Positions 1 to 7,289 are shown, counted from the first letter of the stretch. The stretch: 12,049 nt of DNA from Atopobium sp. UBA6362 (GCA_002440065.1 DJRK01000116.1:6127-18175); one strand, 5' to 3'. Made by a program: numbers and translations. The notes: generated by a model from the sequence alone, not told the origin.

Positions 1-508
1 CGAACTTGCCGAAGCCGTCGGCCGAGAAGAGCACCTTCGTCGCGGAGTCGTAGGAGAAGAGGACCTCGGGCCAGTGGACGTTCGTCGCGCCGATGAATGC
101 GAGCTCGTGGCCGCCCAGGTCGAGCGTCGCGCCCTGCTTGACGACGACGCGGCGGTCGGCGTAGTCGGTGCCGAAGTAGGCCTGCATCATCTTGAAGGCC
201 GGCGCCGAGGCGACGACCTGGGCCTGCGGGTAGCGCTCCATGAAGGCCGCGATGTTCGCGGAGTGGTCGGGCTCCATGTGATGGACGACCAGGTAATCGG
301 GGGTGCGGCCGTCGAGTACGGCGTTGAGGTTGGCCAGCCACTCGTCGCGGAAGCGGCCGTCGACGGTGTCCATGACCGCGATCTTCTCGCCGAGGACGAC
401 GTAGGAGTTGTACGACATGCCGTTCTCCCGCACGTCGTACTGGCCCTCGAAGAGGTCGATGTCATGGTCGTTCACGCCGATGTAGGCGATTCCCTCGCGC
501 ACGTTCAT
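1..508 (-). CDS. fprA: Flavodiiron protein (FprA/A-type flavoprotein), N-terminal part
   Basis: Only the first 169 residues are present; the gene continues past the left edge. It is the metallo-beta-lactamase-like domain of a flavodiiron protein, the cytoplasmic di-iron/FMN enzymes that reduce O2 to water or NO to N2O in anaerobes. The di-iron signature HxExDH is seen at residues 77-82 (H77, E79, D81, H82), with further ligands expected at H145 (NVHWPE) and D164 (SADGFGKF). The protein opens with the typical short beta-strand segment (IAYIGVNDHDID). The ATG at 508 has GGAG about 8 bases upstream. The flavodoxin half, where FMN binds, is outside the window, so extra C-terminal modules cannot be judged. 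Three palindromic operator-like sites lie 86-190 bases upstream. The family assignment is firm; whether O2 or NO is preferred cannot be read from this part. Confidence 0.93.
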   Translation of the reverse strand, partial: MNVREGIAYIGVNDHDIDLFEGQYDVRENGMSYNSYVVLGEKIAVMDTVDGRFRDEWLANLNAVLDGRTPDYLVVHHMEPDHSANIAAFMERYPQAQVVASAPAFKMMQAYFGTDYADRRVVVKQGATLDLGGHELAFIGATNVHWPEVLFSYDSATKVLFSADGFGKF

Positions 509-593
509 GAGAAGCTCCGATTCCCTCGTGTATGGACCCTTGCGGGCAAGCCGAACCCATTGTGACAGCGCCGCCGGGCACGCCGCGGAGAAA

Positions 594-698
594 GTGAAGT
601 CTTCACAACAGAATCGGTCCGTTGTGAAGGCTGCACAACGGGCCGATTTGCCAAGAAATGCGAAAGTGTCGGCTGCGAACGCGAGGTGAAGGCTTCAC
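594..698. promoter_or_regulatory. Three copies of a 13-bp palindromic operator-like site upstream of fprA
   Basis: The intergenic stretch 509-785 contains GTGAAGTCTTCAC (594-606), GTGAAGGCTGCAC (624-636) and GTGAAGGCTTCAC (686-698). All fit GTGAAG-N-CTTCAC; the first and third are perfect dyads around one central base. The middle site is extended symmetrically by outer bases (CGTTGTG at 620-626, CACAACG at 634-640). Start-to-start spacings of 30 and 62 bases are close to three and six helical turns, so the sites would lie on about the same DNA face. This is the pattern of a dimeric regulator binding cooperatively. The odd-length dyad differs from the even-length CRP/FNR/HcpR type (TGTGA-N6-TCACA). 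The nearest start codon downstream is that of fprA on the minus strand. No convincing -35/-10 pair was identified. The regulator is unknown. Confidence 0.7.
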
Positions 699-785
699 AT
701 TCGCGGTGGGGTGGGCGGAAAGCGGTCCGGTCAGGCGACGGAGCAGACGGTCCGGTTGCGCAGCCGAACGCCCCCGGCCAGCCGC

Positions 786-1103
786 CTAGTGCCGGCGCGC
801 CTCGAGCTCGCCGGCGAGCTCGTCGAGCGTCACGCCGTAGCGCTCGAGCGTGACCATGAGGTGGTACACGAGGTCGCCCGCCTCGTAGCGGATGTGGTCA
901 TGGTCGTCGTCCTTGCACGCCATGATGACCTCGGACGCCTCCTCGGCGAGCTTCTTGAGCAGGGAGTCCTCCTTGCCCTGCAGGAGCTTCGCGGTATAGG
1001 ACGTCTCGGGGGACGCGTCCCTGCGGCCGTGGATGACGGCGGCAAGTCCCTCGAGGGTCTCGCCGATGTTCGCGTCCTGGACGTTTGCGGTGCGCTCACC
1101 CAT
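786..1103 (-). CDS. hisE: Phosphoribosyl-ATP pyrophosphatase
   Basis: A 105-residue stand-alone HisE, which hydrolyses phosphoribosyl-ATP to phosphoribosyl-AMP and pyrophosphate, the second step of histidine synthesis, in the cytoplasm. The all-alpha MazG-like fold signature is visible: KKLAEEASEVIMACKD with E54, E55 and E58, then YEAGDLVYHLMV with E74 and D77 as metal ligands. The length is normal for the family. The ATG at 1103 is preceded by a strong AGGAGG lying inside the end of hisI, and the hisI TAA and hisE ATG are one base apart (TAACATG), so translational coupling is likely. hisE is the last gene of this unit; no hairpin-plus-U-tract terminator was seen between it and the fprA operators. 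Confidence 0.96.
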   Translation of the reverse strand: MGERTANVQDANIGETLEGLAAVIHGRRDASPETSYTAKLLQGKEDSLLKKLAEEASEVIMACKDDDHDHIRYEAGDLVYHLMVTLERYGVTLDELAGELEARRH

Positions 1104-1104
1104 G

Positions 1105-1521
1105 TTAGTCCTCCTTCCGCGCGGCGGCCGGGGCCTCCGCGCCGTCGTCGACGACCTGTCGGAAAAAGCAGCTCCGGTGCCCCGTGTGGCAGGCGGGCCC
1201 GGGCGAATCGACCACGGCGACGAGCGTGTCGGCGTCGCAGTCCACGAGCAGATGCTTGACCTGCTGCATGTTCCCGCTGGTGGCGCCCTTGTTCCAGAGC
1301 TCTTGGCGGCTGCGCGACCAGAACCACGTCGTGCCGGTCTCGAGGGTCAGCGCCAGGGACTCCCGGTTCATCCACGCCACCATGAGCACCTCGCCCGTCC
1401 CCTCCTGCTGGACGACGCAGGGAACGAGGCCGCGCTCGTCGAAGCGCACCTGGGCGCCGCCCAGGTCCACGGGCGGGAGGTTCTCGCCGGCGTAGGTATA
1501 ATCGGCGTCGTATGAGAGCAT
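1105..1521 (-). CDS. hisI: Phosphoribosyl-AMP cyclohydrolase
   Basis: A 138-residue HisI, which opens the purine ring of phosphoribosyl-AMP in the third step of histidine synthesis. Metal-binding motifs are clear: DCDADT with D94, D96, D98 and zinc ligand C95, then CHTGHRSCF with C111 and C118. The substrate-contact stretch FWSRSRQELWNKGATSGN (67-84) is intact. The first about 17 residues precede the conserved start, and the tail (DDGAEAPAAARKED) is low-complexity. The ATG at 1521 has AGGAGG six bases upstream, which decides the start. It forms a two-gene unit with hisE and is transcribed away from the FAD-dependent oxidoreductase. In many bacteria these activities are fused as HisIE or sit at the end of a large his operon; here they stand alone, so other his genes must be elsewhere. 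Confidence 0.96.
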   Translation of the reverse strand: MLSYDADYTYAGENLPPVDLGGAQVRFDERGLVPCVVQQEGTGEVLMVAWMNRESLALTLETGTTWFWSRSRQELWNKGATSGNMQQVKHLLVDCDADTLVAVVDSPGPACHTGHRSCFFRQVVDDGAEAPAAARKED

Positions 1522-1590
1522 GTTGCCTCCTTTGTTGGCGGCTTCACACTTTAGCAGGCTGGAGTGCCTGCGCCGAGAGGGGCGCGTGCC
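1522..1590. promoter_or_regulatory. Short divergent control region between hisI and the FAD oxidoreductase
   Basis: Only 69 bases separate the hisI ATG from the preferred ATG of the oxidoreductase, so both promoters must lie close together or inside coding sequence. A perfect hairpin GCAGGC-TGGAGT-GCCTGC occupies 1554-1571 and overlaps the alternative GTG start at 1564. A CTTCAC half-site at 1542-1547, with a poor left partner (TTGGCG; 9 of the 12 dyad bases match), resembles the fprA-upstream palindromes and might be a degraded copy. No clear -35/-10 boxes were recognised. Confidence 0.4.
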
Positions 1591-3360
1591 ATGTCCAAAA
1601 ATGTAACAGTGCAGCTCGGAACCTATGACGTCGCGGTCATGGGCGCGGGGATCGCGGGCGTCGTCGCGGCGGTGTCCGCGGCAGAGGCGGGCGCGCGCGT
1701 GGCGCTCCTGAGCGCGGACCACACGTTCTCGGGCTCGAGCTTCTTCCCCGGGACATGGGGGCTCGGCCTCGTGGGCGCGCGCGATAAGGCCGACGTCGAC
1801 GACTTCGTGGAGACGATCTGCGGGGTCGGGCGGGGCATGGCCGACCCCACGCTCGCGCGAGCCCTCGTCGAGGGCGTGCCGGCGGGCATCGAATGGCTCG
1901 AGGCGCACGGCGTCGCGCTGCGCGAGGCCGGCGCGGCGGGCCAACGCGAGTACATCCCCTGCTTCGACCATGCGCGGCGAAGCTGGCACGGCCTCGAGCG
2001 GGCGAGTTTCGCGGCTGCGATGGACCGGACGCTCGACGAGGCGGGCGTCGACCGGTTCGGGCGCTGCAAGGTGCTCGATTTGCGGCTAGGAACCGGCCAA
2101 AACGCCCCGGATACCGTGGGGTCCAAAAACCGACCATGCCCACCCGATGCGAACGGGGCGGATATAACGTTTTACGCCCAGCAAGCGGAACAGGTGGGCA
2201 TGGTACGTTCCGGGGCAGTCGTCCTCGCGACGGGTGGGTATGGCGGCCTCTATGACCGGACGCTCACGATGCCGGACGTTTTGGGCGACGCGCACGCCCT
2301 GGCACTCGCCTGCGGAGCCGAGCTCGTGAACATGGAGTTCATCCAGATCATGCCGGGGCTCGTCGCCCCCGTGGGAAACGTCGTCTTCAACGAGAAGACG
2401 TTCCGCTACGCGCATCTGGGCTGCGAAGACGCAGGTTGCCCAGCGGGGAGTCCAAAGGACGCCGCGGACCTCGATACCCTTATGCCCACACGGGCAGAGC
2501 ACGGCCCCTTCACCGCGAGCCGAGAAGACCGCGCGGTCGACCTCGCCATCGCCGCCGCGGGCGAGTGTGGCGTCCCCGTTCGCTACGACCTGCCCGCGGA
2601 GCTCCCGGAGTTCATGCGCGTCTACAGCGACTGGTTCGAGCGAGAATTCGGGCGCAACCCGAAAGAGGGCGTGCGAATCGCGCCCTACGCGCACGCGGCG
2701 AACGGCGGCATCCTCGTGGACAAGCGGGCCCGCACCGGCGTGCCGGGGCTCTTTGCCTGCGGCGAGTGCACGGGCGGGATGCACGGCGCCGACCGCATCG
2801 GCGGCCTCGCCAGCGCGAACGCGCTCGTGTTCGGGTTGGCCGCCGGGCAGGAGGCGGCGCTCTGGGCAGAGGAACACCCGGTCGAAACCGCAGGGGACGC
2901 AACGCCCGCACGTACGGAGTTCCGCGCATCGAGGCGGGCCGACGAGGCGTTGGCGCAACTGCGACACACCATGGGCGAGCACTGCCTCGTTGTGCGCACG
3001 GCCGAGGGCCTCGAATCGGCGCAGGCAGCAATCGCGCAGCTCAAGGCCCTGATCGAGGACTCGCTCGAACCCCTCGACGCAGATGCGGAGCATGCGGGGG
3101 CCGAACACGCGGACGCAAGGGGCTCAGAGTCTGGGCAACCCGACGAGCAGAGAAGGCCGCTCACCGCTCGCGACCACGCCCAGACGGTCCGCGCGTTCCA
3201 TGCCCTCACGACCGCCGAGGCAGCCGTCGCCGCGATGTCCGCTCGCACGGAGAGCCGCGGCGCCCACTTCCGGGAAGACGCTCCCGCGGAAGACCCCGGC
3301 CAGGCACGGCCCCTTCGCGTGCGCCTCGAGAACGGGCACGCCGTCGCCCAGCCCGCATAA
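1591..3360 (+). CDS. FAD-dependent oxidoreductase of the SdhA/FrdA/NadB flavoprotein family, substrate unknown
   Basis: A 589-residue flavoprotein of the succinate dehydrogenase/fumarate reductase/L-aspartate oxidase type. FAD-binding marks are GAGIAG (18-23) in the N-terminal Rossmann unit, VVLATGGYGGLY before the capping domain, and GECTGGMHGADRIGG (391-405) near the C-terminal FAD contact, followed by a helical tail ending in ESRGAHFREDAP. Where relatives read EFxQFHPT this protein reads EFIQIMPG (249-256), so the catalytic histidine is replaced by Met254. Succinate or aspartate dehydrogenation is therefore doubtful. Residues about 172-209 are encoded by a palindromic insert (see the repeat entry), and a low-complexity EHAGAEHADARG stretch precedes the tail. 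I chose the ATG at 1591, with AGAGGGG about 10 bases upstream; an in-frame GTG at 1564 would add nine residues but lies in a hairpin. It is a single-gene unit, with a terminator downstream. Confidence 0.85.
   Translation: MSKNVTVQLGTYDVAVMGAGIAGVVAAVSAAEAGARVALLSADHTFSGSSFFPGTWGLGLVGARDKADVDDFVETICGVGRGMADPTLARALVEGVPAGIEWLEAHGVALREAGAAGQREYIPCFDHARRSWHGLERASFAAAMDRTLDEAGVDRFGRCKVLDLRLGTGQNAPDTVGSKNRPCPPDANGADITFYAQQAEQVGMVRSGAVVLATGGYGGLYDRTLTMPDVLGDAHALALACGAELVNMEFIQIMPGLVAPVGNVVFNEKTFRYAHLGCEDAGCPAGSPKDAADLDTLMPTRAEHGPFTASREDRAVDLAIAAAGECGVPVRYDLPAELPEFMRVYSDWFEREFGRNPKEGVRIAPYAHAANGGILVDKRARTGVPGLFACGECTGGMHGADRIGGLASANALVFGLAAGQEAALWAEEHPVETAGDATPARTEFRASRRADEALAQLRHTMGEHCLVVRTAEGLESAQAAIAQLKALIEDSLEPLDADAEHAGAEHADARGSESGQPDEQRRPLTARDHAQTVRAFHALTTAEAAVAAMSARTESRGAHFREDAPAEDPGQARPLRVRLENGHAVAQPA
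2104..2216. repeat. Palindromic element embedded in frame in the oxidoreductase gene
   Basis: A 113-bp stretch has nested inverted repeats: outer arms GCCCCGGA (2104-2111) and TCCGGGGC (2209-2216), inner arms ACCATGCCCACC (2133-2144) and GGTGGGCATGGT (2193-2204), and near the centre GGGCG facing CGCCC. It is visibly more AT-rich than its surroundings, with words such as AAAAACC and ATATAACGTTTTA. It encodes residues 172-209, exactly where family members have a variable beta-strand region, and keeps the frame open. This looks like a small mobile palindromic element that was tolerated in a surface loop. Copies elsewhere in the genome cannot be seen from this window. Confidence 0.6.
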
Positions 3361-3423
3361 CCGCCGCTCCGGCACAACGGGCGCGGAAGCCCTTATCACC
3401 CGCACAGTGCACGCAAGCAAAAG

Positions 3424-3457
3424 CCCTCCGCCCGGACACGAATCCAAGCGGAGGGCA
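3424..3457. terminator. Bidirectional intrinsic terminator between the oxidoreductase and lgt
   Basis: A 9-bp perfect stem (GCCCTCCGC at 3424-3432, GCGGAGGGC at 3449-3457) encloses a 16-base loop. It is preceded by AAAA (giving a short U-run for minus-strand transcripts) and followed by ACTTCTTT. It lies 64 bases after the oxidoreductase stop and 99 bases past the lgt stop, so it serves the two convergent genes. The remainder of 3361-3555 holds no recognisable gene. Confidence 0.75.
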
Positions 3458-3555
3458 CTTCTTTGCGGCTCACGGCTCCGGTAGGCGACTCGGGGCTCCG
3501 GCAGGCAGCTCAAGAATCCGGTGAACAGGCGCACACATGCCCGTCCCCGCCGCCC

Positions 3556-4380
3556 TTACTCGGTCGGCTTGAGCCTTCCCATCTGCGGGCGGTTGAACTT
3601 GTGCGCGACTACGAGCACGACGATGCCCGCGACCACGAGCGGAAGCGAGAGGCACTGCCCCATCGTGATCGGGCCCCACAGGTAGCCCAGCTGCGCGTCG
3701 GGCACGCGGACGAACTCGATGAGGAAGCGGAACACGCCGTAGAGCACGAGGAACATGCCCATGAAGGTGCCCTGCGGCCTCGCGGGCTTGCGCCGGGAGA
3801 GCGCCCACAGAACGCAGAAGATCACGAGCCCCTCGAGCACGGCCTCGTAGAGCTGCGACGGGTGGCGATACACTCCCCCGCCCGTATGGAACATGACGCC
3901 CCAGGGCAGGTCGGTCTCCTTGCCCCACAGCTCGCCGTTCACGAAGTTCGCGCACCGGCCAAAGAACAGGCCCCACGGCGCGCCGATGACGCCCAGGTCG
4001 CAGACCGTGGGGATCGAGATCCCGTATTGGCGGCACACGAGGGCGCCGCCCACGACCGCGCCCACGAAGCCCCCGTGGAAGCTCATGCCGCCGTCCCAGG
4101 TCGCGAAGACCTCGAGCGGGTGGCTCGCGTAGTACCCGGCCCCGTAGAACAGGACGTAGCCCAGGCGCGCGCCGATGATGACGCCGAAGGCCACGCCGAT
4201 GACGATGCTCACGACGTCGTCGGGCGTGAGGTCGAGCTCCCAGCGCCGCGCCACGCGCCAGATCACGATGCCCGCCACGATGAACCCGGCGAGGTAGGCC
4301 AGGCCGTACCAGCGCACCGTCAGGGGACCGAGCGTGAAGGCCACCGGGTTGAGCGACTGGTAGAGGTCGTTGAGAAACAC
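3556..4380 (-). CDS. lgt: Prolipoprotein diacylglyceryl transferase
   Basis: A 274-residue integral membrane enzyme that transfers diacylglycerol from phosphatidylglycerol to the lipobox cysteine of prolipoproteins. About seven hydrophobic segments are visible, starting with GLAYLAGFIVAGIVIW. Family marks are RWYG (Y25), FHGG (101-104, essential His), the Lgt signature GRCANFVNGELWG (141-153; R142, N145, E150), HPSQLYE (173-179) and FRFLIEFVR (217-225). The length is usual. Translation starts at GTG 4380: an in-frame TAG, the nifU stop, lies 12 bases upstream, so no longer start is possible. The upstream GCGGGGCC is a weak ribosome site, hence probable coupling to nifU. It is the last gene of its unit, ending before the terminator at 3424-3457. 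Confidence 0.96.
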   Translation of the reverse strand: MFLNDLYQSLNPVAFTLGPLTVRWYGLAYLAGFIVAGIVIWRVARRWELDLTPDDVVSIVIGVAFGVIIGARLGYVLFYGAGYYASHPLEVFATWDGGMSFHGGFVGAVVGGALVCRQYGISIPTVCDLGVIGAPWGLFFGRCANFVNGELWGKETDLPWGVMFHTGGGVYRHPSQLYEAVLEGLVIFCVLWALSRRKPARPQGTFMGMFLVLYGVFRFLIEFVRVPDAQLGYLWGPITMGQCLSLPLVVAGIVVLVVAHKFNRPQMGRLKPTE

Positions 4381-4392
4381 GTCGGCCCCGCG

Positions 4393-4629
4393 CTAGAGGA
4401 CGGCCGGCTGGACGCGGGTCACGCCGGGCACGTGCTCCTTGAGGATGCGCTCGATGCCCTCGGACATGTCCATGCTCGAGAGCGGGCAGCCGGCGCAGGC
4501 GCCCTGCATCTCGAGCGTGACCACGCCCTCGTCGTTCACGTCGATGAGCTCGACGTCGCCGCCGTCGGCCTGGAGGCTCTGCCTGATGATGTCGAGGGTC
4601 TCCTCGAGAAGCTCGCGGTTCACTGCCAT
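4393..4629 (-). CDS. NifU-type C-terminal domain iron-sulfur scaffold protein
   Basis: A 78-residue protein consisting only of the NifU C-terminal (Nfu-like) domain. It has the opening GGDVELIDV (23-31), the strand VVTLEMQGACAGCP with the cluster-binding pair C45-x-x-C48, and a closing helix EGIERILKEHVPGV. Such proteins hold and transfer a 4Fe-4S cluster at a dimer interface. The ATG at 4629 has AAAGGA about 7 bases upstream. It is followed after 12 bases by lgt in the same frame and probably shares its transcript. The upstream U32 protein is 101 bases away and may itself need an Fe-S cluster, a possible but unproven link. In the 101-base gap a TAAGAT resembling a -10 box is present without a convincing -35. 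Confidence 0.92.
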   Translation of the reverse strand: MAVNRELLEETLDIIRQSLQADGGDVELIDVNDEGVVTLEMQGACAGCPLSSMDMSEGIERILKEHVPGVTRVQPAVL

Positions 4630-4730
4630 GGTGGTTCCTTTCGTCCGTTGCGTTGCGGGGTTTATCTTACCCGTCCTCGGGCCGCGCGTGCGCAGCCGCC
4701 TTCGACTGTTTGCCGTCAGGCGCGCCCAAG

Positions 4731-7289
4731 CTACCCGATGCCGAAGAAGAGATGCCCCGAGGTCGCGCCCTGCATGCGGGCCGCGGGCTTCTTGCCGGCG
4801 CGCACGGCGTCGATCGCGCGGCGGACCCGCTCCACCGAGAAGCGCGTCTGGCGCTCGTCGAGCAGCGTGCAGTCGGCGAGCAGGCGCGTCACGCCGGCAG
4901 CGATGAGCTCGCCCGCCTGCGGCGTCGCGTCGAGCGGGTAGGCGGACCAGATGCGGCTGCGGCCGTTCACGTCGGTGCGGACGGGCAGGAGCTTGCCGTC
5001 GATGTCCTTGAGCGAGAAGCGCGCGCGGCGCTGGGGGCAGCGGGCGCAGTCGTGGACGCACTTGCCCGTGACCTGCAGGACGCAGTGCTCGCTCGTCATG
5101 GCGCGCTCGCGGCCCAGGACCATAAGGCCCACGGGGACCGACGCGCGCGGCGCGAGGTCGCAGACCTGTTCAAGCGTGAGCTCGGGCGAGAGCCAGAAGC
5201 CCGCCGCGCCCGCCGACTCCAGGGCAACGAGGCAGCTCTCGTTGTGCACGGGGATGCAGGAGCGCACCTCGGGTGCGGCGCCGCGCTCGGCGGCGAGGGC
5301 GAGCTCGGAGATGTTGCCCACGGCCACCGGCGCGCCTTCGCGCACGTAGGGGTCGAGGCGCGCGTGGTCGCGCTCGCGGCAGACCTCGTCGAGCCAGGGG
5401 ACGACGCACTCGGGCCAGTCGCCGCCAGCGAGGTCGTCGGCCGTGGCGTAGACGCGGGCCGCGCCGGCCTCGAGCGCCGCGCGGGCGCACGCGGGGGTCG
5501 CCACGAGCGCGCAGGCGCACGGCTCGGGGACCCGACGGCCCGCCGGGTCGCAGATGCCCGCAGCCTCGCGGGCCTCGCCCAGGCAGAAGGAGACGGCGCG
5601 GTCGGACGGCGCGGGCGCAAGTCCTTCTTCGCGCGCGGCGTACGGGGCCAGGAGCGCGTCTACGAGCGACTTCACGGCCTGGGCGCGCACCTTGTGCACC
5701 GCCGAGAAGGACATGCCGAGCCCCTCGTCCATCGAGACGTCGAAGCTCACGGGCTCGAACGGGCCGCCGCCCATGCGGCCCACGTGCTCGATGAGGTCCT
5801 CCTTGGTGACGGCGCGCGTGCGGGCCGCCTCCATGGTGAAGCCCTCCGCCGCGGCCGACGCCTCCCCGTCCGCGCACGCGACCTCCACGCGGAACGGCTC
5901 GCCCAGGCGCGCGGTCACGCTCACGCGCACGGGTCGCTTGCGCTGGATGTCCGAGCGCGAGACACGGGCCGCGGCGTCGGTCGCCGCCTGAGAGCGGATG
6001 ACGCGCACGACGGCGCCCGCCTCCATGGGACGGGCCGCGACGGCGCAGATGACCTCGCCCGCCGCCGAGTCGCGCTCGGCGTTCACGGTCAGGAACTGCG
6101 TCGGGTCGCTCACCGGGCGGAGCTCGAGCAGGTCGCCCGCGCCCACGGGCTCGGTCAGGCGGATGCGCACCTCGGCACGCGTGAAGCGGCGCATGCGGGC
6201 GCGGCCGCCGTTGCCGCCGCCGCGGCGCTCGTAGCTGTCCTCGAGCGCGCGGGAGCCCTCGACCACGCCCACGACCTCGCCGCGGTTGTTCGAACGCTCG
6301 TAGCTCATCATCTCGTTACCCGAGGTACCCATGAGGTAGGCGTCGGTGAAGTCGCGGTTGAACGCGCGCTTGAGGCGGCGGTGCACCGCGAAACCCGTCT
6401 GCTCGTCGAGCTTCTTGCCGGCGATGGCGGCGTCGATAGCCGTGCGGTAGGCGCCCACGACGGAGTAGACGTAGTCGGGCGCCTTCATGCGGCCCTCGAC
6501 CTTGAGGGAGCCCACGCCGGCGGCGATCATTTCGTCCAGGTGGTCGACGGTGCAGTAGTCCTTGGGGCAGAGGGCGCGCGTGCCGCCCACGCCGCGCATC
6601 GTCTCGGCCATGCCGGCCGTGGGGACGTCGGGGATGGGGACGAGGTCGCCCTTCGCGTCGACGAGCTCGTAGGGCAGGCGGCACGGCTGCGCGCACAGGC
6701 CGCGGTTGGCCGAGCGGCCGCCGGCGAGCGAGCTCATCATGCACACGCCGGAGTAGCAGAAGCACAGGGCGCCGTGGCCGAAGCACTCGAGCTCGACGCC
6801 CTCCTTCGCGATGCGCGCGATCTCGGGGGCCGAGAGCTCACGCGAGAGCGTCACGCGGTCGGCCCCGTGGTCGGCGCACCACCGCACGCCGCGGGCGTCG
6901 TGGATGTTCGCCTGGGTCGAGACGTGCGTCTCAATCTGCGGCCACACGCGCCTGACCTCGTGGAAGAGGCCCCAATCCTGGATGATGAAGGCGTCCGCGC
7001 CCAAAAGCCACGCCCGGCGCACGAGGCGCAGGACCCGCGGCATCTCCTCGGTCGCCACGACCACGTTCACGGTCACGTAGACGCGCGCGCCGGCGAGGTG
7101 GGCGCGGCGGCAAGCGTCGCCGAAGGACTCGTCGTCGAAGTTCTTGGCGCTGCGGCGGGCGTTGAAGTTGTTGCCGAGACCGCAATAGATCGCGTCGGCC
7201 CCGGCGGCGAGCGCGGCGTTGAAAGGCTCGGGGCCGCCCGCGGGCGCGAGCAGCTCGATGACGTTCTTGTGGGCCAAAACCTCTCCCAT
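4731..7289 (-). CDS. U32 family protein with DUF3656-like region (RlhA-type, probable rRNA hydroxylation factor)
   Basis: A long cytoplasmic protein (852 residues from the ATG at 7289). The N-terminal TIM-barrel-like U32 region begins ELLAPAGGPEPFNAALAAGADAIY in relatives and here. The U32 signature follows as ECFGHGALCFCYSGVCMMSS, then NRGLCAQPCRLPYEL, giving clustered cysteines at residues 176, 178, 183, 199 and 203. Near the C-terminus there is EHCVLQVTGKCVHDCARCPQ, a second Cys cluster, and the final TSGHLFFG typical of the DUF3656/RlhA layout. The E. coli homologue RlhA makes 5-hydroxycytidine in 23S rRNA; others in the family hydroxylate tRNA or were called collagenases. A GTG at 7316 would add nine residues; neither start has a good ribosome site, and I prefer the ATG. 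It is longer than E. coli RlhA (about 650 residues). Confidence 0.85.
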   Translation of the reverse strand: MGEVLAHKNVIELLAPAGGPEPFNAALAAGADAIYCGLGNNFNARRSAKNFDDESFGDACRRAHLAGARVYVTVNVVVATEEMPRVLRLVRRAWLLGADAFIIQDWGLFHEVRRVWPQIETHVSTQANIHDARGVRWCADHGADRVTLSRELSAPEIARIAKEGVELECFGHGALCFCYSGVCMMSSLAGGRSANRGLCAQPCRLPYELVDAKGDLVPIPDVPTAGMAETMRGVGGTRALCPKDYCTVDHLDEMIAAGVGSLKVEGRMKAPDYVYSVVGAYRTAIDAAIAGKKLDEQTGFAVHRRLKRAFNRDFTDAYLMGTSGNEMMSYERSNNRGEVVGVVEGSRALEDSYERRGGGNGGRARMRRFTRAEVRIRLTEPVGAGDLLELRPVSDPTQFLTVNAERDSAAGEVICAVAARPMEAGAVVRVIRSQAATDAAARVSRSDIQRKRPVRVSVTARLGEPFRVEVACADGEASAAAEGFTMEAARTRAVTKEDLIEHVGRMGGGPFEPVSFDVSMDEGLGMSFSAVHKVRAQAVKSLVDALLAPYAAREEGLAPAPSDRAVSFCLGEAREAAGICDPAGRRVPEPCACALVATPACARAALEAGAARVYATADDLAGGDWPECVVPWLDEVCRERDHARLDPYVREGAPVAVGNISELALAAERGAAPEVRSCIPVHNESCLVALESAGAAGFWLSPELTLEQVCDLAPRASVPVGLMVLGRERAMTSEHCVLQVTGKCVHDCARCPQRRARFSLKDIDGKLLPVRTDVNGRSRIWSAYPLDATPQAGELIAAGVTRLLADCTLLDERQTRFSVERVRRAIDAVRAGKKPAARMQGATSGHLFFGIG

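Noticed and set aside
723..756. Direct repeat CGGTCCGGT (723-731 and 748-756) after hisE
   Set aside because: Only nine GC-rich bases, without hairpin or T-run; likely chance.
3463..4941. Plus-strand open frame of 492 codons over lgt and nifU
   Set aside because: It is antisense to two well-recognised genes and its composition is that of a shadow frame.
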